64,000 nucleotides of DNA from Flavobacteria bacterium BAL38 (GTDB lineage: Bacteria; Bacteroidota; Bacteroidia; Flavobacteriales; Flavobacteriaceae). Every line of letters starts with the position of its first letter. Position 1 is the first letter of the stretch. Below the pieces are notes generated by a model. It was not told where the DNA came from. It made no database searches and saw only the letters and a list, made by a program, of their open reading frames with translations. The stretch spans positions 372,001 through 436,000 of the forward strand of contig AAXX01000001.1 of the NCBI GenBank assembly GCA_000169355.1, given 5' to 3'. A program made the translations under genes and the position numbers. Of the stretch, positions 8,585-17,722 are shown one piece after another.

Positions 8585-8664
8585 TGTCAATATTTCGATT
8601 TGTCAATAAGCCAATGAAATTGTTTGATAAATTATTGACACATTGACTAATTGTCAAATTGACT
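8585..8664. repeat. Intergenic word repeats TGTCAAT / ATTGACA
   Basis: Between tsaC and cca the words TGTCAA (8585, 8601, 8652) and their inverse ATTGAC (8634, 8642, 8658) recur six times in 80 bases, in both orientations. Several hairpins are possible. No protein or RNA gene is evident here. Confidence 0.6.
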
Positions 8665-8674
8665 AATTAAGAAA

Positions 8675-10090
8675 ATGAATTACAAACAACATTTAGAACA
8701 TAAAATTTTCAAAATCATCTCGCAAGCAGCACAAGAACTTAACTTGGAATGCTATGTAATTGGTGGTTTTGTTCGCGATATATTACTTAATAGAGACCAC
8801 AAAAAAGACATTGACATTGTTGCAGTTGGTAGTGGAATTGAATTAGCTTTAAAAGTATCTCAACTCATTCCATTTCATCCAAAAGTACAAGTTTTTAAAA
8901 ACTACGGAACTGCCATGTTGCGCTATGATGACATTGACGTGGAGTTTGTGGGAGCTCGTAAAGAATCATACACACACGATAGTCGAAATCCATTAGTGGA
9001 AAACGGAACGCTTAAAGATGATCAGGAACGAAGAGATTTTACGATAAATGCGCTAGCTTTTTCTTTAAATGCTGAAAATTTTGGCAATTTAGTAGATCCT
9101 TTTAATGGTGTGGAAGATTTGAAAAACAAAATCATAAAAACGCCTTTAAATCCTGATATTACCTATTCCGACGATCCGTTGCGAATGATGCGTGCGATTC
9201 GTTTTGCTACGCAACTAAATTTCGAAATTGAATCGGAATCTTTAAAAGCAATTTCTAAAAATAAAGACCGAATCAATATTATTTCAGGTGAACGAATTGT
9301 AGATGAATTGCATAAAATTTTGGCTTCTGAAAAACCTTCTATTGGCTTTTTGCATTTATTTCAAACCGGATTATTAGAAATAATTCTTCCAGAATTAACG
9401 GCTTTAAACAATGTAGAAGAAGTAGAAGGTCATACGCACAAAAACAATTTTTACCACACGCTAGAAGTAGTTGATAATATTTGCCCAAATACCGATGACG
9501 TTTGGTTGCGTTGGTCGGCCTTATTACACGATATTGGCAAAGCTCCGACGAAAAGATTCAATAAAAAACAAGGTTGGACGTTTCACGGACATGAATTTTT
9601 AGGTGGAAAAATGGTCAAAAAAATATTTGAACGTTTGCACATGCCTTTAAATCATAAAATGAAATTTGTTCAAAAAATGGTCATGATGAGTTCTCGACCA
9701 ATTGTTTTGGCAGAAGATATTGTTACAGATTCGGCAGTAAGACGTTTGGTTTTTGATGCAGGAGAAGATGTTGAAAATCTAATGACGCTTTGCGAAGCTG
9801 ACATTACAACTAAAAACCCTAAAAAGTTCAATAAGTATCATAACAATTTTAAAATTGTACGTACTAAAATAGTTGAAGTTGAAGAAAAAGATAGAGTTAG
9901 GGTTTTTCAACCGCCAATTTCTGGTGAAGAAATCATGGAATTGTTTGGTTTAAAACCTGGTAGAGAAATTGGCCAACTAAAAGAAGCGGTTAAAGAAGCC
10001 ATTTTAGAAGGCGAAATTCCAAATGAATATGAAGCTGCAAAAGAGTTTGTAATAAATAAAGCTTCCAAAATTGGATTAAAAAAAGTATAA
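8675..10090 (+). CDS. cca: CCA tRNA nucleotidyltransferase with HD domain
   Basis: A 471-residue class II nucleotidyltransferase that adds or repairs the 3' CCA of tRNAs. Evidence: [14 protein letters not shown] (GG at 30-31 and R34), the metal site DIDIV (D45/D47), then [12 protein letters not shown] (about 113-124) for the NTP-specificity region. [12 protein letters not shown] and the RNA-binding head domain follow, then an HD phosphohydrolase domain with [13 protein letters not shown] and [12 protein letters not shown]. The CCA end is not encoded in the two tRNA-Glu genes of this window, so the enzyme is needed to finish them. A promoter for the next gene lies just after it. Confidence 0.96.
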   Translation: MNYKQHLEHKIFKIISQAAQELNLECYVIGGFVRDILLNRDHKKDIDIVAVGSGIELALKVSQLIPFHPKVQVFKNYGTAMLRYDDIDVEFVGARKESYTHDSRNPLVENGTLKDDQERRDFTINALAFSLNAENFGNLVDPFNGVEDLKNKIIKTPLNPDITYSDDPLRMMRAIRFATQLNFEIESESLKAISKNKDRINIISGERIVDELHKILASEKPSIGFLHLFQTGLLEIILPELTALNNVEEVEGHTHKNNFYHTLEVVDNICPNTDDVWLRWSALLHDIGKAPTKRFNKKQGWTFHGHEFLGGKMVKKIFERLHMPLNHKMKFVQKMVMMSSRPIVLAEDIVTDSAVRRLVFDAGEDVENLMTLCEADITTKNPKKFNKYHNNFKIVRTKIVEVEEKDRVRVFQPPISGEEIMELFGLKPGREIGQLKEAVKEAILEGEIPNEYEAAKEFVINKASKIGLKKV

Positions 10091-10109
10091 ATTTTATAAT
10101 TTGTTAAAG

Positions 10110-10139
10110 TGCTTTTAAAATTGTCTTTAAGTAAATTTG
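10110..10139 (+). promoter_or_regulatory. Promoter for heme A synthase
   Basis: TTTG (10110-10113), an 18-base spacer and TAAATTTG (10132-10139) match the Bacteroidetes consensus. The ATG follows at 10164, which argues for that start over the upstream in-frame TTG at 10149. Confidence 0.55.
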
Positions 10140-10163
10140 TAGCACTTTTTGAAAATCAAAAAA

Positions 10164-11183
10164 ATGAAAACAAATAAATCGGTTATTTACTGGCTACTTT
10201 CTGGTTGTATACTACTTTTTGTTATGGTAACAGTTGGTGGTATTACTCGTTTAACAAACTCGGGTTTATCTATGACCGATTGGCATTTAATAAACGACAC
10301 TTTTCCGCCTATGAGCGAAGAAAAATGGGTAGATGCCTTTGAAGAATACAAGAAGTTTCCTGAATATCAAAAAATCAATCAATACAATAATTTTCAATTA
10401 GATGATTATAAGTTTATCTTTTTTTGGGAATGGTTTCACCGTTTTATTGGTCGAATTATTGGTGTTGTTTTCATTATTCCATTCGTTTATTTTTTAATCA
10501 AAAAACAATTAAATGCAGCAACCATCAAAAAATGTTTCATTCTTTTAGGAATGGGCGCTTTTCAAGGATTCTTAGGATGGTTCATGGTAGCTAGTGGTTT
10601 AAAAGACATGCCAGATGTAAGTCATTTCAGACTGGCAATTCACTTAACGTTTGCTTTTATCACATTTGCTTATACGCTATGGGTAGCTTTGGATTTGATT
10701 TATCCAGAAAGAAAATTACCCGTTTTAGAATTGAAAAAAATCGCCCGAATTGCTCTGGTAATTCTTATCATTCAAATTATTTATGGTGGTTTTGTTGCAG
10801 GTTTAAATGCAGGATTAATTCACAATCACTGGCCTTTGATGAGTGATGGTCAATTTTTCCATGAAAGTATTCAATTAGAACAATCGAATTTACTATTAGC
10901 ATTTACTGAAGGAAAAAGTGGCGTGCAATTCATTCACCGAACTTTTGCCTATTTTGTAGTTGGAATGATTATTTTCTTATTTATAAAAAGCAGAAAATTT
11001 GTGTTGGACAAAACGCAAGATAACGGAGTTAAAACCTTGTTGGTTTTTGTTTTTATTCAGTTCTTATTAGGTATTTTTACCTTGTTATTCCATGTGCCAC
11101 TTTGGTTAGGATTAGCTCATCAAATCATGGCATTCTTTTTATTAACTGCCATGACATTTACGTTACATCGATTTTCAAAATAA
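10164..11183 (+). CDS. ctaA: Heme A synthase, COX15/CtaA family
   Basis: A polytopic inner-membrane protein of 339 residues that oxidises the C8 methyl of heme O to give heme A for aa3-type cytochrome oxidase. About eight transmembrane helices are visible. Heme-ligand histidines lie in WFHRFIGR (about residue 94), HFRLAIHLTF (about 155-160), FIHRTFAYFV (about 260) and LGLAHQIMAFF (about 318). The first loop has the family phrase GGITRLTNSGLSMTDW. A TTG at 10149 would add five residues, but the ATG at 10164 and the promoter spacing favour the shorter form. Other cytochrome oxidase genes are not in the window. Confidence 0.95.
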   Translation: MKTNKSVIYWLLSGCILLFVMVTVGGITRLTNSGLSMTDWHLINDTFPPMSEEKWVDAFEEYKKFPEYQKINQYNNFQLDDYKFIFFWEWFHRFIGRIIGVVFIIPFVYFLIKKQLNAATIKKCFILLGMGAFQGFLGWFMVASGLKDMPDVSHFRLAIHLTFAFITFAYTLWVALDLIYPERKLPVLELKKIARIALVILIIQIIYGGFVAGLNAGLIHNHWPLMSDGQFFHESIQLEQSNLLLAFTEGKSGVQFIHRTFAYFVVGMIIFLFIKSRKFVLDKTQDNGVKTLLVFVFIQFLLGIFTLLFHVPLWLGLAHQIMAFFLLTAMTFTLHRFSK

Positions 11184-11226
11184 TATTGCCGACTATATTG
11201 TCACAGTTCCTTGTTATTAACTTTAA

Positions 11227-11997
11227 ATGTCAAAATTAAATGCTTCAGATAAATTTTTAGACTTATCTGACTACGGAAGGTCGTTTGGAAGATTCTTAGC
11301 GCTTCAATTAAAAGAAACACGTTTTACTCCTATTCATGTTACCTTGTTATTTGGTATATCTGGCTTAATTGTAATTTATTGTATTTTAAATCATTATTAC
11401 ATTACTGCTTCGTTTTTTATACTTTTAAAATCAGGTATTGATGCCGCAGATGGCGAGTTAGCTCGATTAAAAAAAACGCCCTCTTATTCTGGACGCTATT
11501 TAGATAGTATTTTTGATATTTTTTTAAATTTCTTTTTCCTATTAGCCATCTGGAAAGTAACGAATACATCATTTTGGATGATGCTACTTGCTTTTTTTTG
11601 TATTCAACTCCAGGGTACTTTATATAATTATTACTATGTAATTTTAAGAAACAAATCGGTTGGAGGCGACACTACTAGTAAAGTTTTCGAATACAAAACA
11701 CCTAAAGCTTTACCTGGTGAATCGCAAAAGTCAGTTACTATTTTGTTTAAAATTTACACAGTTGTTTATGGAGGATTTGATAAAATAATTCACTTTTTAG
11801 ATCAAAATGCTCATAAAGTAAAAACCTTTCCTAATTGGTTCATGACGCTATTATCCCTTTATGGATTAGGGTTTCAGTTATTACTTATTGCTTTTATGCT
11901 TACCATGGGTTGGATTGAATTTATTATTCCGATTTTAATTTATTATTCAATTTTAATAATTGCTTTAATTGGTATTAGAAAAAGTTTCATCATTTAA
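11227..11997 (+). CDS. CDP-alcohol phosphatidyltransferase family protein
   Basis: A membrane enzyme of 256 residues with about six helices. The complete catalytic signature DG-x2-AR-x8-G-x3-D-x3-D is present at residues 75-97 (DGELAR ... G ... D ... D). Family members join a CDP-linked group such as CDP-diacylglycerol to an alcohol acceptor. The order of the flanks (soluble N-terminus SKLNASDKFLDLSDYGRSFG before the first helix) suggests a phospholipid or polar head-group transferase, but the substrate cannot be told. It follows ctaA by 43 bases on the same strand and may share its transcript. Confidence 0.9.
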   Translation: MSKLNASDKFLDLSDYGRSFGRFLALQLKETRFTPIHVTLLFGISGLIVIYCILNHYYITASFFILLKSGIDAADGELARLKKTPSYSGRYLDSIFDIFLNFFFLLAIWKVTNTSFWMMLLAFFCIQLQGTLYNYYYVILRNKSVGGDTTSKVFEYKTPKALPGESQKSVTILFKIYTVVYGGFDKIIHFLDQNAHKVKTFPNWFMTLLSLYGLGFQLLLIAFMLTMGWIEFIIPILIYYSILIIALIGIRKSFII

Positions 11998-12074
11998 TAG
12001 ATATTTGTTATTAATTCTAATGTTTTGTAACATTTCAGTTGTGTAATCGTTTTAATAATAAAACATATCCTAAT

Positions 12075-13354
12075 ATGAAAAGCGTTAAAATTATTATTAT
12101 TGTTTTATTACACCTTTCGGGAAATATTGGAAATGCATGCAGTATGTACAAAATTACCAAAAATGGTAAAACTTTCGTTGGCTGTAATCATGATGCTTGG
12201 CTAACAACACCTCATATTTGGTTTGAAATTGGCTCATTAAATGCACCTTATGGAGCAGCATTTACAGGTGCAAGATACGATGGTAAAAACGGTTATGCCC
12301 CACAATCTGGAATGAATGAATATGGATTAGTCTTCTCAAGACTTTCCTCCTATCATCCAGAAATAAAAAATTTAAACAATAAACTTAAAATAACAAATCC
12401 TACTTTTTACTTAAAAGACATTCTTCATACTTGTAAAACTGTAGAAGATGTTAAAAAGTATATTGAAAAATATGACCAAAGTTATTTCATAGAAGATGTA
12501 TTCATTTATATTGAAAAATCTGGGAAATATATCGTAGTGGAACCTTACAAAATTATTGAAGGTAACGATGCTAGTTATGTTTTGTCTGATTTTTGTCCGT
12601 CTATAACCTCAAAAGAAGATGCAAAAAGACTTGATCGCTAAAAAATGGTGTTGATTTTCTAAAAAGCAATTATGAATCAAATCTAGAATTTTGTAAAAAG
12701 GTTTCGGATACCATGCACGTTTGTCGTGATAAAATTGGTGATGGAACGCTCTTAACTTCTATTTGGGACAACACGAACGGAACTGTCAATTTATACTTCT
12801 ATCATAAATATGACAAAACAATTCAATTTAATATAAAAGAGGAACTTGCTAAAGGAAATCACATTATAAAAGTAGATTCATTATTTCCAAAAAATAAAGA
12901 ATTTGAAAAATTAGCTTCTTATAAAATACCTCAAAACAACGATTCAATTCGATTTTTTCTTCTTTTTAGTGGTTTGTTTTTTTTAATGAGTTCTTGCTAC
13001 TTTTTTATCAATTATTTTAAAACAAAAAACATAAATAAATATAATTTTATTAAGCTATTTCTAGCACCATTTGGATTCATACTATTCTTCTATATGTTTG
13101 TATTAAATACAAATATTAACATCTTTTATTTCCCTGCTCCTTACAAAGATTCACATCGTTTATTAATAAGCCTTACTTCCTATATTCCGTTTGTTTTACT
13201 TATTCTTATATTGCCGTTGCTAGCTATTAATTATAAAATAATTTATGAAAAACATTGGAATAAATTAGCTACTATACTATTAAGTTTAAACAATTTACTT
13301 TATTTAATTTTAATAGGCTTTTTTGTGTATTGGCGCTTTTATTTTAATTTTTAA
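12075..13354 (+). pseudogene. Frameshifted Ntn hydrolase (choloylglycine hydrolase / acyltransferase-like) with C-terminal membrane domain
   Basis: Two consecutive frames make one protein of about 426 residues. The first part (12075-12641) has a signal peptide (KIIIIVLLHLSGNIGNA) followed by CSMYKITKNGKTFVGCNHD, where the cysteine after the signal is the expected Ntn nucleophile; MNEYGLVFSRLS follows. The frame then hits TAA at 12639. The other frame continues from about 12635 with KNGVDFLKSNYESNLEFCKK, the end of the hydrolase (HVCRDKIGDGTLLTSIWD), then four membrane helices. A single missing base between about 12635 and 12641 explains both. Either a real pseudogene or a sequencing error. 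An in-frame TTG at 12039 is less likely than ATG 12075. Confidence 0.75.
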
Positions 13355-14110
13355 TTATCCTATCCACTCTTTAAAATCACCAACACGTTCTCTAGCTACA
13401 ATGACTTCATCGGCTTTGTAAGTGGGTAAAATGATTTTTAATCTCGAATTTGAATACACCTGAATTTCTTTAACGGCCTTCAACGGAACAATGAATTTTC
13501 GGCTTACGCGATAAAAATCTTTTGGATTGATTTCGGTTTCTACAACTTCTAAAGTGGAATCAATTAAATAATCACGATTGTCCAAGGTGTGAATATATGT
13601 TCCTTTGTTTTCGCTGTAAAAACATTCTACTTCTTCAATGGAAATCACTTTTAATTGTTGCCCAATTTTTACTGAATATCGCTTTTTATATTCTTTTTCC
13701 ACTGGATTGACTAACATGCGTTTAATCGCTTCAAAATCTAAACTTGAAATCGTGTTTTTTTGAAATTGATTTTTGAATTTTGAAATTGCAATTGAAAGTT
13801 CTTCTTCATCAATTGGTTTCAACAAATAATCAATGCTATTCAATTTGAAAGCTCGCAATGCATATTCATCATAAGCAGTGGTAAAAATCACGGCGCTTTT
13901 GATTTCAATTTGCTCAAATATCTCAAACGACAAACCATCAGACAATTGAATGTCCAAAAAAATCAAATCAGGATGCGGATTGTTTTGAAACCATGAAATA
14001 GCTTCTTCAACAGAATGCAACATGGTATTTACTTGCAAACCTAATTTTTCAACCTTGCGTTGCAACAATCGTGCTGCTGGTTTCTCGTCTTCGATAATTA
14101 ATATATTCAT
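13355..14110 (-). CDS. LytTR-family response regulator
   Basis: A 251-residue response regulator, last gene of the two-component operon. The receiver domain (1-120) has the acidic pocket EDE (7-9), phosphoacceptor D53 in IFLDIQLSDG, the T77/T78 switch in VIFTTAYDEYALRAF and K98 in YLLKPID. The LytTR DNA-binding domain occupies about 150-250, with FYSENKGTYIHTLDNRDYLI and FYRVSRKFIVP. It should be phosphorylated by the LytS-type kinase two genes upstream and bind direct repeats at target promoters. Its stop codon lies directly next to the stop of the convergent pseudogene. The 74-base gap upstream contains tandem GTTTCAG repeats. Confidence 0.95.
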   Translation of the reverse strand: MNILIIEDEKPAARLLQRKVEKLGLQVNTMLHSVEEAISWFQNNPHPDLIFLDIQLSDGLSFEIFEQIEIKSAVIFTTAYDEYALRAFKLNSIDYLLKPIDEEELSIAISKFKNQFQKNTISSLDFEAIKRMLVNPVEKEYKKRYSVKIGQQLKVISIEEVECFYSENKGTYIHTLDNRDYLIDSTLEVVETEINPKDFYRVSRKFIVPLKAVKEIQVYSNSRLKIILPTYKADEVIVARERVGDFKEWIG

Positions 14111-14120
14111 TGTTATTTTT

Positions 14121-14182
14121 GTTTCAGGTTTCAGGTTTCAGGTTCTTGTGTTGTCTGTCAACTGCGACTGAAAACTGCGACT
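14121..14182. repeat. Tandem GTTTCAG and CTGCGACT word repeats
   Basis: Three perfect tandem GTTTCAG units (14121-14141) are followed by ACTGCGACT twice, including the 16-mer ACTGAAAACTGCGACT at 14167-14182, which also occurs at 62596-62611. The tract fills the gap between the response regulator and the 2TM gene. Confidence 0.65.
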
Positions 14183-14184
14183 AA

Positions 14185-14553
14185 TTATTCCCACTTATTC
14201 GCCTTCTCTTTCTCCATAAATTCTTTAATCTTACGCTCTTCCCAGTTTTGTCCCATGATAAAATCAGGCAAAAATACCGATAATCCATGTGCTAACAATC
14301 CTAATCCCCAAAAGAAAGCTGTGAAAAAATTATGTGCTTGAAAATAACTTTCGCCATCTTTTAAATTTTGAATATTGATAATCACTATCATAATATTGAT
14401 AACCAAATAAACGACAGCGTGTGTGTAAAATCCTTTGATTTTCTTTACTCTCTTAACCGCCTGATAATATCTTACCTCTTCTGCATTTGATGGAATAAAG
14501 TTTTTAAACGCTTCTTTATCCATTCTATTATTGATTCTATCTTGTAAACTCAT
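14185..14553 (-). CDS. Stand-alone 2TM domain protein
   Basis: A 122-residue membrane protein with two helices (about 45-62 and 78-98) and a short cytoplasmic tail. Residues 30-122 repeat the plan of the C-terminus of the adjacent histidine kinase: AVKRVKKIKGFYTHAVVYL, an asparagine-rich turn, FWGLGLLAHGLSVF, then WEERKIKEFMEKEK and the final NKWE. The two proteins therefore share one domain (2TM, Pfam family known from Bacteroidetes). It lies between kinase and regulator in the operon. A role as a membrane partner or assembly subunit of the kinase is inferred. Confidence 0.85.
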   Translation of the reverse strand: MSLQDRINNRMDKEAFKNFIPSNAEEVRYYQAVKRVKKIKGFYTHAVVYLVINIMIVIINIQNLKDGESYFQAHNFFTAFFWGLGLLAHGLSVFLPDFIMGQNWEERKIKEFMEKEKANKWE

Positions 14554-14578
14554 GATTTCTTATTTTTTTTAAATTTAA

Positions 14579-15937
14579 TTATTCCCATTTGTTGTTTTTC
14601 TCTTGATCTTTTTTCAAAATCTCTTGAATTTTTCGTTCTTCCCATGAACTTCCATAACCAAAAACTCGAAAAGCATGAAAAACTAAACCTAATCCCCAAC
14701 CTAACATCGGAAACCAAAACCATTGAAATCCTGAAAAGGTTCTAAAATTGATAAACACTAAAACCGGAATTACGATACAATAAGAAATTAAACTTCCGTA
14801 AAATTCTTTGATTTCTTTGACTCTTCTTGACGCTCTTTCATAAGCCGTTTGTTCATTATAATTATATGTTGTTTCAATAATACTTATTTGTTTGGTTAAA
14901 ATTGGTAGAAATACTTTAAACTCTTTCTCGTTTTCTTCTACCAATACTTTTCTTTTGGTTAAAATTCCGTAGCGATTGACAATATTTTGTAACCCTACGC
15001 CTTTTCGGTCTGATAAAACTTCTTTCTTTTGAAGATTGTTAGTAATTACCAACTGACCATTTTCAATACTAATTTTAATGTGTAGCGGTTTTGCTTCGCT
15101 AACAACATTGTGTTTTATACAGTTTTCTAATAATAATTGCAACGATAACGGAACTACTTTTGTTTCTTCTGTCATTGCGAGGTTCGAAGCAATATCAAAA
15201 CCTTCTGGAATTTCAAATGTGATGCTATTTTCAAATCGCATTTTTAGCAAATTCATGTACGTTTTAGCAAATTGTAATTCTTCGGCAACCGAAACCAATT
15301 CTTTATCTTTTTGCTCCAAAACATAACGATAAATCTTTGAAAGCGATGTCGTGAATTTTTGAGCATTTTCGGGATTTTCTTCAATCAGCGAACTCAATAC
15401 ATTCAAACTATTAAAAAGAAAATGTGGATCGATTTGATTTTTTAAACTTTCAAACTGCGCCGAAGCTGTTCCAGCAATGATTTTTTGTTCTTTTAACTTG
15501 TTTTCCTGATACGATTTGTAGAAATAAACTAAGTGAATTACTAACGAAACTATAATTGTAATCACCATTGCCACAACATAATTAGCTGGTATTTCATTTT
15601 GGATAAACTCTTGAACCGTTTTGTTTTCAAACCCAACATCTTCCAACATTCGCAAAAGAAATATCGCAAATCCCGAAACAAAAAACGAAGCTAAAAATCC
15701 GATTACCAATCGCTTTAAATGAAATCGATTCTTTTCAAAATATTTATCTAATTGGATAAATATTAAAGCATTAGCAAAATAAAGTACCACACTATACAAC
15801 ATCGTAAAAATGAAATTCCATTTTAATGTTACAAGACTTGGTAAACTTCTACTGATTAGTAAATTCACACCTTGAAGTATTGCAAAAATTACAAACCCAA
15901 TTACTATTGCTTTAACTATTTCTCTTGAATATTTCAT
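14579..15937 (-). CDS. LytS-type sensor histidine kinase with C-terminal 2TM domain
   Basis: A 452-residue kinase without a recognisable extracellular sensor. Four helices lie within residues 8-140. The His_kinase domain (PF06580 type) has QFESLKNQIDPHFLFNSLN with phosphorylated H172. The ATPase domain shows the N box LLLENCIKHN (268-277) and GVGLQNIVNRYG (313-324). After the ATPase, residues 366-452 form a second membrane unit, the 2TM domain (RRVKEIKEFY, two helices, WEERKIQEILKKDQ, NKWE), which most LytS kinases lack. It is followed by the separate 2TM protein (25-base gap) and the LytTR regulator. The signal is unknown; a membrane or envelope cue is plausible. Confidence 0.93.
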   Translation of the reverse strand: MKYSREIVKAIVIGFVIFAILQGVNLLISRSLPSLVTLKWNFIFTMLYSVVLYFANALIFIQLDKYFEKNRFHLKRLVIGFLASFFVSGFAIFLLRMLEDVGFENKTVQEFIQNEIPANYVVAMVITIIVSLVIHLVYFYKSYQENKLKEQKIIAGTASAQFESLKNQIDPHFLFNSLNVLSSLIEENPENAQKFTTSLSKIYRYVLEQKDKELVSVAEELQFAKTYMNLLKMRFENSITFEIPEGFDIASNLAMTEETKVVPLSLQLLLENCIKHNVVSEAKPLHIKISIENGQLVITNNLQKKEVLSDRKGVGLQNIVNRYGILTKRKVLVEENEKEFKVFLPILTKQISIIETTYNYNEQTAYERASRRVKEIKEFYGSLISYCIVIPVLVFINFRTFSGFQWFWFPMLGWGLGLVFHAFRVFGYGSSWEERKIQEILKKDQEKNNKWE

Positions 15938-15947
15938 TTTAAAAATT

Positions 15948-16568
15948 TTATTTACAAGCCTTAATTTCCTCTTGTGCTCTATCTAATCCCCAACTTGGAT
16001 GAAAAACCGATTCAGGCTTAAAAGTAGCAAAAAGTTCGATTGCTTTTTCAATTTGGGCACACATTGGTTGGGTATCTTGACTAAAATAAGCTGCCATTCC
16101 TTTCTCAAAAGAGGCTTTTTGAAACACAACTCTTGGGTTTTCAGGAGCAATTTTATACGCTTTATTGTAAATATACATTACATCTCCCGATAATTTTTGC
16201 CCGTTTGTCATTGGATCATAAACAATCCAAGCGGTGTGAATCATAGCTTGCATTACTAATACTTCCGGATTTTCTAAAGCCAAATTATTACAAAAATCTT
16301 GTGCTTTTTGAGCGGTTTCTAATAAAGCGACTACTTTTGTTTTATCTTTTTCTACAAAAGCTTGAGTTGTGTTTATTAATGCGATGTAATAATTTGGTAA
16401 CCAATTTGTTTTTTCAACCGAAGTAATTTGCTCTAACTGGACTAATGCTTCTTTTGAATTTCCTTCTTTCCAAGTTTGTAAGGCTTTTTTCATTCCTTGG
16501 TCAAATTGTGTTTGTGCTGTTACTACTGAAACTACAAACATTGCGATGATAGTGATAATTTTTGTCAT
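15948..16568 (-). CDS. Exported TPR-like hypothetical protein
   Basis: A 206-residue protein with a signal peptide (MTKIITIIAMFVVSVVTAQ). The mature part is alpha-helical with TPR-like spacing (ALQTWKEGNSKEALVQLEQI, then YNKAYKIAPENPRVVFQKAS near residue 140). No catalytic motif is seen. It is first in the operon, 10 bases before the histidine kinase, so it is probably cotranscribed and may be a periplasmic input or accessory of the LytS/LytTR system; that link rests only on position. No specific family recognised. Confidence 0.75.
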   Translation of the reverse strand: MTKIITIIAMFVVSVVTAQTQFDQGMKKALQTWKEGNSKEALVQLEQITSVEKTNWLPNYYIALINTTQAFVEKDKTKVVALLETAQKAQDFCNNLALENPEVLVMQAMIHTAWIVYDPMTNGQKLSGDVMYIYNKAYKIAPENPRVVFQKASFEKGMAAYFSQDTQPMCAQIEKAIELFATFKPESVFHPSWGLDRAQEEIKACK

Positions 16569-16726
16569 GATTAATTTTGTTTAATGGTTAAACTGTTCGT
16601 TTTATTTTGATGAAGCAAAGTTGCAACTGAAAAACCTTGAATAAAATTGAAACTAACCCAACTGTCATTTTTTGAGGATGAATTGTAACTTTCCCGATTT
16701 TATTTACTTTTACCAAAATTAGACTT

Positions 16727-17641
16727 ATGCCCTATCAAGATATTTTAGACGGAATTTACAACGAAGTTTTTCAAATTGAAAACACAGGAAAAGTAGCCGA
16801 TTATATTCCTGAATTAGCTAAAATTGACGAAAATAAATACGGAATAGCATTGATTAACAAACATCAAAATGTGTTTTCAAAAGGCGATGCTTTAGAAAAT
16901 TTTTCGATTCAAAGTATTTCAAAAGTCATTACCACTTCCCTTATTTTTTCTAAAATTGGAAACGATTTATGGAAACGTGTTGGCTATGAACCTTCTGGAA
17001 ATGCTTTCAATTCCTTAATTCAATTAGAATATGAAAAAGGTATTCCTAGAAATCCTTTCATAAATGCTGGAGCTCTAGTAATTGCTGATCTAATGTTGGA
17101 TCATTTTGAAAACCCAAAAGAATATTTCTTAGAATTTGTCAGAGAACTTTCAGAAAATCCAACAATTAATTACAATCAAAAAGTAGTTCAATCTGAATTA
17201 GAAAATGGGTATAGAAATGCCGCTTTAGTTAACTTTATAAAATCTTTTGACAATATTAAACACCAACCAGAAGAAGTTTTAGATTTTTATTACCATCAGT
17301 GTTCGGTTGAAATGAGTTGTGTAGATTTAGCAAAATGTTTTCAAGTTTTTGCTAATAACGGGATAATTCCAAAAAGCAATTCTAAATTCCTAACTTCCAG
17401 TCAATGCAAACGCATGAATGCTTTAATGCAAATGTGTGGTTTTTATGATCAAGCGGGTGAATTTACTTTTAAAGTTGGACTTCCCGGAAAAAGTGGAGTT
17501 GGCGGTGGTGTAGTTGCTATTTTTCCAAATCAATATACAGTAGCTGTTTGGAGTCCGAAATTAAACAAAAAAGGAAACTCATTTTATGGCCTAGAAACCC
17601 TTGAGCGACTAACAACAATAACAGAAACTTCAATATTTTAA
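16727..17641 (+). CDS. glsA: Glutaminase A
   Basis: A 304-residue serine-dependent beta-lactamase-fold glutaminase converting glutamine to glutamate and ammonia. The catalytic S-x-x-K is at residues 63-66 in FSIQSISKVIT. Other family signatures: NPFINAGALV (about 108-117), YNQKVVQSELENGYRNAAL with the catalytic tyrosine region, and GLPGKSGVGGGVVAIFP near residue 253. Length matches the family (about 305). It is divergent from the two-component operon. The upstream TATTTACTTTTA near 16700 is a one-mismatch -7 box with a TTG at 16683, so it probably has its own promoter. Cytosolic. Confidence 0.96.
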   Translation: MPYQDILDGIYNEVFQIENTGKVADYIPELAKIDENKYGIALINKHQNVFSKGDALENFSIQSISKVITTSLIFSKIGNDLWKRVGYEPSGNAFNSLIQLEYEKGIPRNPFINAGALVIADLMLDHFENPKEYFLEFVRELSENPTINYNQKVVQSELENGYRNAALVNFIKSFDNIKHQPEEVLDFYYHQCSVEMSCVDLAKCFQVFANNGIIPKSNSKFLTSSQCKRMNALMQMCGFYDQAGEFTFKVGLPGKSGVGGGVVAIFPNQYTVAVWSPKLNKKGNSFYGLETLERLTTITETSIF

Positions 17642-17672
17642 AATCTTATTAACAATTCTAAATTGTTAAAAT

Positions 17673-17699
17673 TTGTTTCTTAAATAATCCTTACTTTTG
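17673..17699 (+). promoter_or_regulatory. Promoter of the pRiA4 ORF-3-like gene
   Basis: TTG (17673-17675), 16 bases, then TACTTTTG (17692-17699), a close match to the Bacteroidetes consensus, 23 bases before the ATG at 17723. Confidence 0.5.
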
Positions 17700-17722
17700 C
17701 TTTTCTTAAAATTTCAAAGATT

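Noticed and set aside
10149..10163. TTG start five codons upstream of the heme A synthase ATG
   Set aside because: The promoter spacing and family N-terminus favour the ATG at 10164.
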